From NCBI GenBank assembly GCA_043770215.1, contig JAYVIQ010000127.1, forward strand, positions 1 to 17,247: 17,247 nt of DNA, written 5' to 3'. Position numbers and translations under genes: made by a program. Positions within the stretch are counted from its first letter, which is position 1; every line of letters begins with the position of its first letter. The notes under the pieces are model-generated. The model did no database searches. It was not told the origin of the DNA and saw only the letters and a list, made by a program, of their open reading frames with translations. Positions 14,834 through 17,247 of this stretch are shown piece by piece. The DNA is from JAYVIQ01 sp043770215 (GTDB lineage: Bacteria > Bacteroidota > Bacteroidia > Cytophagales > JAAEPT01).

Positions 14834-16144
14834 ATGAGCTTTGCAAAATTAGGAATAAATTTAAATTTGGTTAAAAAAATTGAAGAACAAGGTTGGGCAA
14901 CACCTACACCTATTCAAGAAAAAGCCATACCTATAGCTCTAGGAGGACAGGATCTAATAGGAATAGCACAAACTGGTACAGGAAAAACAGGAGCTTTTCT
15001 AATTCCTATCTTGCACAAACTAGGGTATAAAGCATTGGGATTGCCTAGGGTTTTGATTTTTGCCCCTACCAAAGAATTAGCCGCACAGATTGGAGAACAT
15101 TACGAAAAATTGAGTTTAGTAGAAGACATAAAAAGTGTAGTTTTGGTAGGCGGTGTAGGCATGAAAAGCCAATTAGATGCTGTAAAATTAGGCGTAGACG
15201 TAGTTATCTCTACACCAGGTAGGTTTATGGATTTGTATAGAAAAGGTGCTCTAGATCTAAAAAATGTAAAAACCTTAGTATTGGACGAGGCAGATAGATT
15301 GATGGATATGGGTTTTATGCCACAATTACGCACCTTGTTAGAGGTTATACCTATAAAACGTCAGAACATGTTGTTTTCTGCAACATTCCCAGAAAAAGTA
15401 GAGCAACTTAGTTTTGAGTTTTTAGAGTTTCCTGTTCGAATAGAAGAAGTAGCAGAGTCTACACCAGCCGAAACCATAAGCCAGTTTTGGTATCCTGTAA
15501 ACAGCAAAAGAACCAAAGTGAATCTTTTAGAATATTTGTTAGACGATGAAGAGCGTTTTAACCGTGTTATTGTATTTGTAAACACTAAGGAAAATGCTGA
15601 TTACCTATTTTCTTTTGCTTCTAGAAAATTGCAGGGCGGTGCAGTAATTATACACTCTAATAAAAGCCAAAGCAACAGAAACAACTCTTTAGATGCTTTT
15701 GAAAAGGGCGAAAAACGGATTTTGGTGACCACAAATGTAAGTTCTAGAGGTTTGGATATAGATTCTGTAAGCCATGTAATAAATTTTGATGTGCCAATTG
15801 TTGTAGAAGATTATGTACATAGAATAGGCCGTACAGGAAGGGCCTACAAAGTGGGCGAAGCTATTTCTTTTGTCACTAAAGCAGAGAAAATGTACATAGA
15901 TAGGTATTCTAAAAAAATGAAATTTGAACTCAAAGAGTTGGATTTTCCAAAAGAAGTTACCAAAATAGAAATGCCTAGAGAAGAACTTATAGAAATGGAG
16001 CGTGAAATAGATAGGCTTAAAAAACAAGACGATCCTAGTTTTCAAGGAGCTTTTCATGAGAAGAAAAAAATATTTAGACCAAAAGCTAAACCAAAAAGTA
16101 AAGTTACCCCAAAAAATGCACCTAAAAATAGAGGTAAAAGATGA
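14834..16144 (+). CDS. DEAD-box RNA helicase, RhlE-like
   Basis: An ATP-dependent RNA-duplex unwinding enzyme, used in ribosome assembly and RNA decay. The 436 residues show every DEAD-box motif: Q motif (GWATPTPIQ, 20-28), Walker A AQTGTGKT (45-52), APTKELAAQ, TPGR (127-130), DEAD (151-154), SAT (182-184), IVFVNT, TTNVSSRGLDID and HRIGRTGR (329-336). The C-terminal 35 residues are Lys/Pro-rich (RPKAKPKSKVTPKN), a basic RNA-binding tail typical of RhlE-type proteins. RhlE is the closest subgroup I recognise, but I cannot separate it from related bacterial DEAD proteins without an alignment. ATG 14834. The 183-bp divergent region with pyrC holds a minus-strand TACATTTG (14782-14775) but no convincing -33 box. 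Confidence 0.93.
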   Translation: MSFAKLGINLNLVKKIEEQGWATPTPIQEKAIPIALGGQDLIGIAQTGTGKTGAFLIPILHKLGYKALGLPRVLIFAPTKELAAQIGEHYEKLSLVEDIKSVVLVGGVGMKSQLDAVKLGVDVVISTPGRFMDLYRKGALDLKNVKTLVLDEADRLMDMGFMPQLRTLLEVIPIKRQNMLFSATFPEKVEQLSFEFLEFPVRIEEVAESTPAETISQFWYPVNSKRTKVNLLEYLLDDEERFNRVIVFVNTKENADYLFSFASRKLQGGAVIIHSNKSQSNRNNSLDAFEKGEKRILVTTNVSSRGLDIDSVSHVINFDVPIVVEDYVHRIGRTGRAYKVGEAISFVTKAEKMYIDRYSKKMKFELKELDFPKEVTKIEMPREELIEMEREIDRLKKQDDPSFQGAFHEKKKIFRPKAKPKSKVTPKNAPKNRGKR

Positions 16145-16219
16145 AGTGAATTAATATAATAAACTGTATTTAAAGAATTTATATAATATTATTTTATGAT
16201 TTAAACCCAATACAAAGTT

Positions 16220-16828
16220 ATGCAAAATACACTCTTGATTTTTGCTAAGTACCCTCAACTTGGTAAAGTAAAAACCCGTTTGGCCACCGATATTGGAAAT
16301 GAAAAAGCCCTTAGTGTATACAAACAGTTGCTATTTCAAACCTTTGATATGGCCAATGAAGTGGGCGCTTTTGTAATGGCATGTTTTACACAAAAAGACG
16401 AGCTTACTTTAGATACTATTCCCTATGACCGCTTTTATTTGCAGACCGAGGGAGATTTAGGCGTAAAATTATACAACGCGCTAGAATATGCATTTTATTT
16501 GGGTGCTCAAAATGCCATTGTTATTGGTACAGATTGTTCAGAATTGTCTCCTGAAATTATTCATGAGGCCTATTCTCAATTAGAAAATCATGATTGTGTT
16601 GTTGGTCCTGCAAAAGATGGCGGATATTATCTGATAGGTATGAAAGCCTCCAAACCCTACCTTTTTCAAAACATAGATTGGAGTACAGATGTAGTTTTGA
16701 AACAAACATGCCAAACATTAGACGCTAGAGGAGACACATATTTTCTGTTGCAAGAATTATCTGATATAGATACCTTAGAAGATCTGAAACAAAGCAACGA
16801 ACATGTTTTAAAAAGACTAATCGAATAA
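16220..16828 (+). CDS. TIGR04282-family glycosyltransferase (DUF2064, GT-A fold)
   Basis: A nucleotidyltransferase-like GT-A protein of 202 residues with no signal peptide. The start LLIFAKYPQLGKVKTRLA (5-22) carries the nucleotide-binding KTR. The metal-binding TDC follows at 104-106 in VIGTDCSELSP. The signature GPAKDGGYYLIG is at 129-140, and the chain ends in DIDTLEDL. The family is annotated as an arsenosugar-biosynthesis glycosyltransferase because it often adjoins arsS and arsM. The exact acceptor is not shown by sequence. Here it is followed after one base by a decayed ArsM-like gene, so its pathway partner is lost at this locus and its present role is uncertain. ATG 16220, 75 bases after the helicase gene. 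Confidence 0.88.
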   Translation: MQNTLLIFAKYPQLGKVKTRLATDIGNEKALSVYKQLLFQTFDMANEVGAFVMACFTQKDELTLDTIPYDRFYLQTEGDLGVKLYNALEYAFYLGAQNAIVIGTDCSELSPEIIHEAYSQLENHDCVVGPAKDGGYYLIGMKASKPYLFQNIDWSTDVVLKQTCQTLDARGDTYFLLQELSDIDTLEDLKQSNEHVLKRLIE

Positions 16829-16829
16829 A

Positions 16830-17010
16830 ATGAGTTATTTAGAAACAACTAAAGAGGCATACAGAAAAGGTGCAGAAACCTTAGATATGGGTCTTTGATG
16901 TTCTAAACCACCTATATTAGGCAGTTTACTGGGTTATAAACACCTTAGATAATGCCATAAATAAATTATGGTTGAGGGGATGGCTTATGTACACCTTGTT
17001 CTATATGAAT
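16830..17010 (+). pseudogene. Remnant of an ArsM-like SAM methyltransferase gene
   Basis: From ATG 16830 the frame reads MSYLETTKEAYRKGAETLD then MGL, then TGA (16896-16898). This matches the N-terminus I recall for flavobacterial ArsM-like methyltransferases (MSYLETTKEVYKEAAETPD, then VGLCC). After a net two-base shift the match resumes in another frame at 16922: Q-F-T-G-L-stop-T-P-stop-I-M-P-stop-I-N-Y-G-stop-G against family QLPGLKIPKIMQEMNYGCG. A further shift precedes a Val-His at 16989-16994. Beyond about 17010 I see no match. At least four in-frame stops and two frameshifts mean the gene is dead. The intact TIGR04282 gene just upstream is its usual neighbour. Confidence 0.75.
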
Positions 17011-17133
17011 ACAAGTGTGTGACCTCTAAACGTAATTAAAACTTAGCAACCAATTCTTCTATTTATTTAACGCTTACTGAAAAACGTGTATTGTTCTGTA
17101 ATTCAATATTTTACTCTGCTATTTTCAATTTTT

Positions 17134-17175
17134 GATGCAAAGATTTTGAAGGAAATAAGCTAAAACCTTTGCATC
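17134..17175. repeat. Imperfect inverted repeat near the right edge
   Basis: GATGCAAAG (17134-17142) and CTTTGCATC (17167-17175) are perfect 9-bp arms, extended inward by TTTT/AAAA after one mismatch. The loop is about 14 bases. No T tract follows directly, so it is not a clear terminator. It might belong to a mobile-element end, but no transposase is visible. Confidence 0.5.
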
Positions 17176-17247
17176 GACCTTATAAAAAATGCGTTAAGAA
17201 ATTTGATTGATGTAGCGGTTAAAAACAAAACACTGTCTGAGCCCATC
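17164..17247 (+). other. Open frame running off the right edge
   Basis: After TAA at 17161-17163 this frame stays open for 28 codons to the last base. It reads like coding sequence (IDLIKNALRNLIDVAVKNK, then TLSEPI) but has no ATG; TTG at 17203-17205 is the only alternative start. It could be a gene fragment or chance. Nothing is recognisable in 17011-17133. Confidence 0.25.

Overview
The window looks like a piece of an AT-rich Bacteroidota chromosome, most likely Flavobacteriia or a close relative. Three things point there. The genes include a gliding-motility lipoprotein (GldB), a DUF4835 protein, a Bacteroidota-type omega/Rpb6 subunit and a DUF7793 protein. Promoters fit the TTG-N19-23-TAnnTTTG pattern. 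Shine-Dalgarno sites are essentially absent. No phage, plasmid or CRISPR module is present, and most of the content is housekeeping.

Layout, left to right. At 1-1215 (-) lies the 5' part of a secreted GH9 endoglucanase. It is cut by a perfect 76-bp fold-back at the left edge that looks like an amplification or assembly chimera. At 1462-3947 (+) are glnS and an exoA/xth-type AP endonuclease, ending at a strong hairpin shared with the convergent cold-shock gene (4002-4196, -). At 4267-7476 (-) is a compact operon read from one consensus promoter: bamD, omega subunit, coaC, coaB, DUF4835. Here the normally fused CoaBC is split at an ATGA overlap that sits exactly on a canonical U UUU UUA slippery heptamer. 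The 589 bp between bamD and the next gene hold that promoter and an open frame without a start codon. At 8066-8473 (+) is a DUF7793 (SpoIIAA-like) protein. gldB (-) and a PorT-like outer-membrane barrel (+) follow, divergent from each other. At 10308-12976 (-) recG and an SGNH hydrolase overlap by one base. tRNA-His(GUG) comes next with its own promoter and terminator, then a class I dihydroorotase gene (pyrC). At 14834-16144 (+) is an RhlE-like DEAD-box helicase. At 16220-16828 (+) is a TIGR04282 glycosyltransferase.

The last 419 bp have no intact gene. They begin with a decayed copy of the ArsM-like methyltransferase that usually accompanies the TIGR04282 enzyme. It carries several in-frame stops and frameshifts, so the arsenosugar-type pathway seems to be degrading here. 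The final 84 bp are an open frame that runs off the edge.

How the genes work together: the bamD operon joins outer-membrane assembly, transcription and coenzyme A synthesis, a grouping I recall from other Bacteroidota. recG and exoA serve DNA repair, glnS and tRNA-His serve translation, and GldB serves gliding and type IX secretion. I do not see a complete undescribed system. The points most worth following are the coaC/coaB junction, the arsM relic and the fold-back at the left edge.
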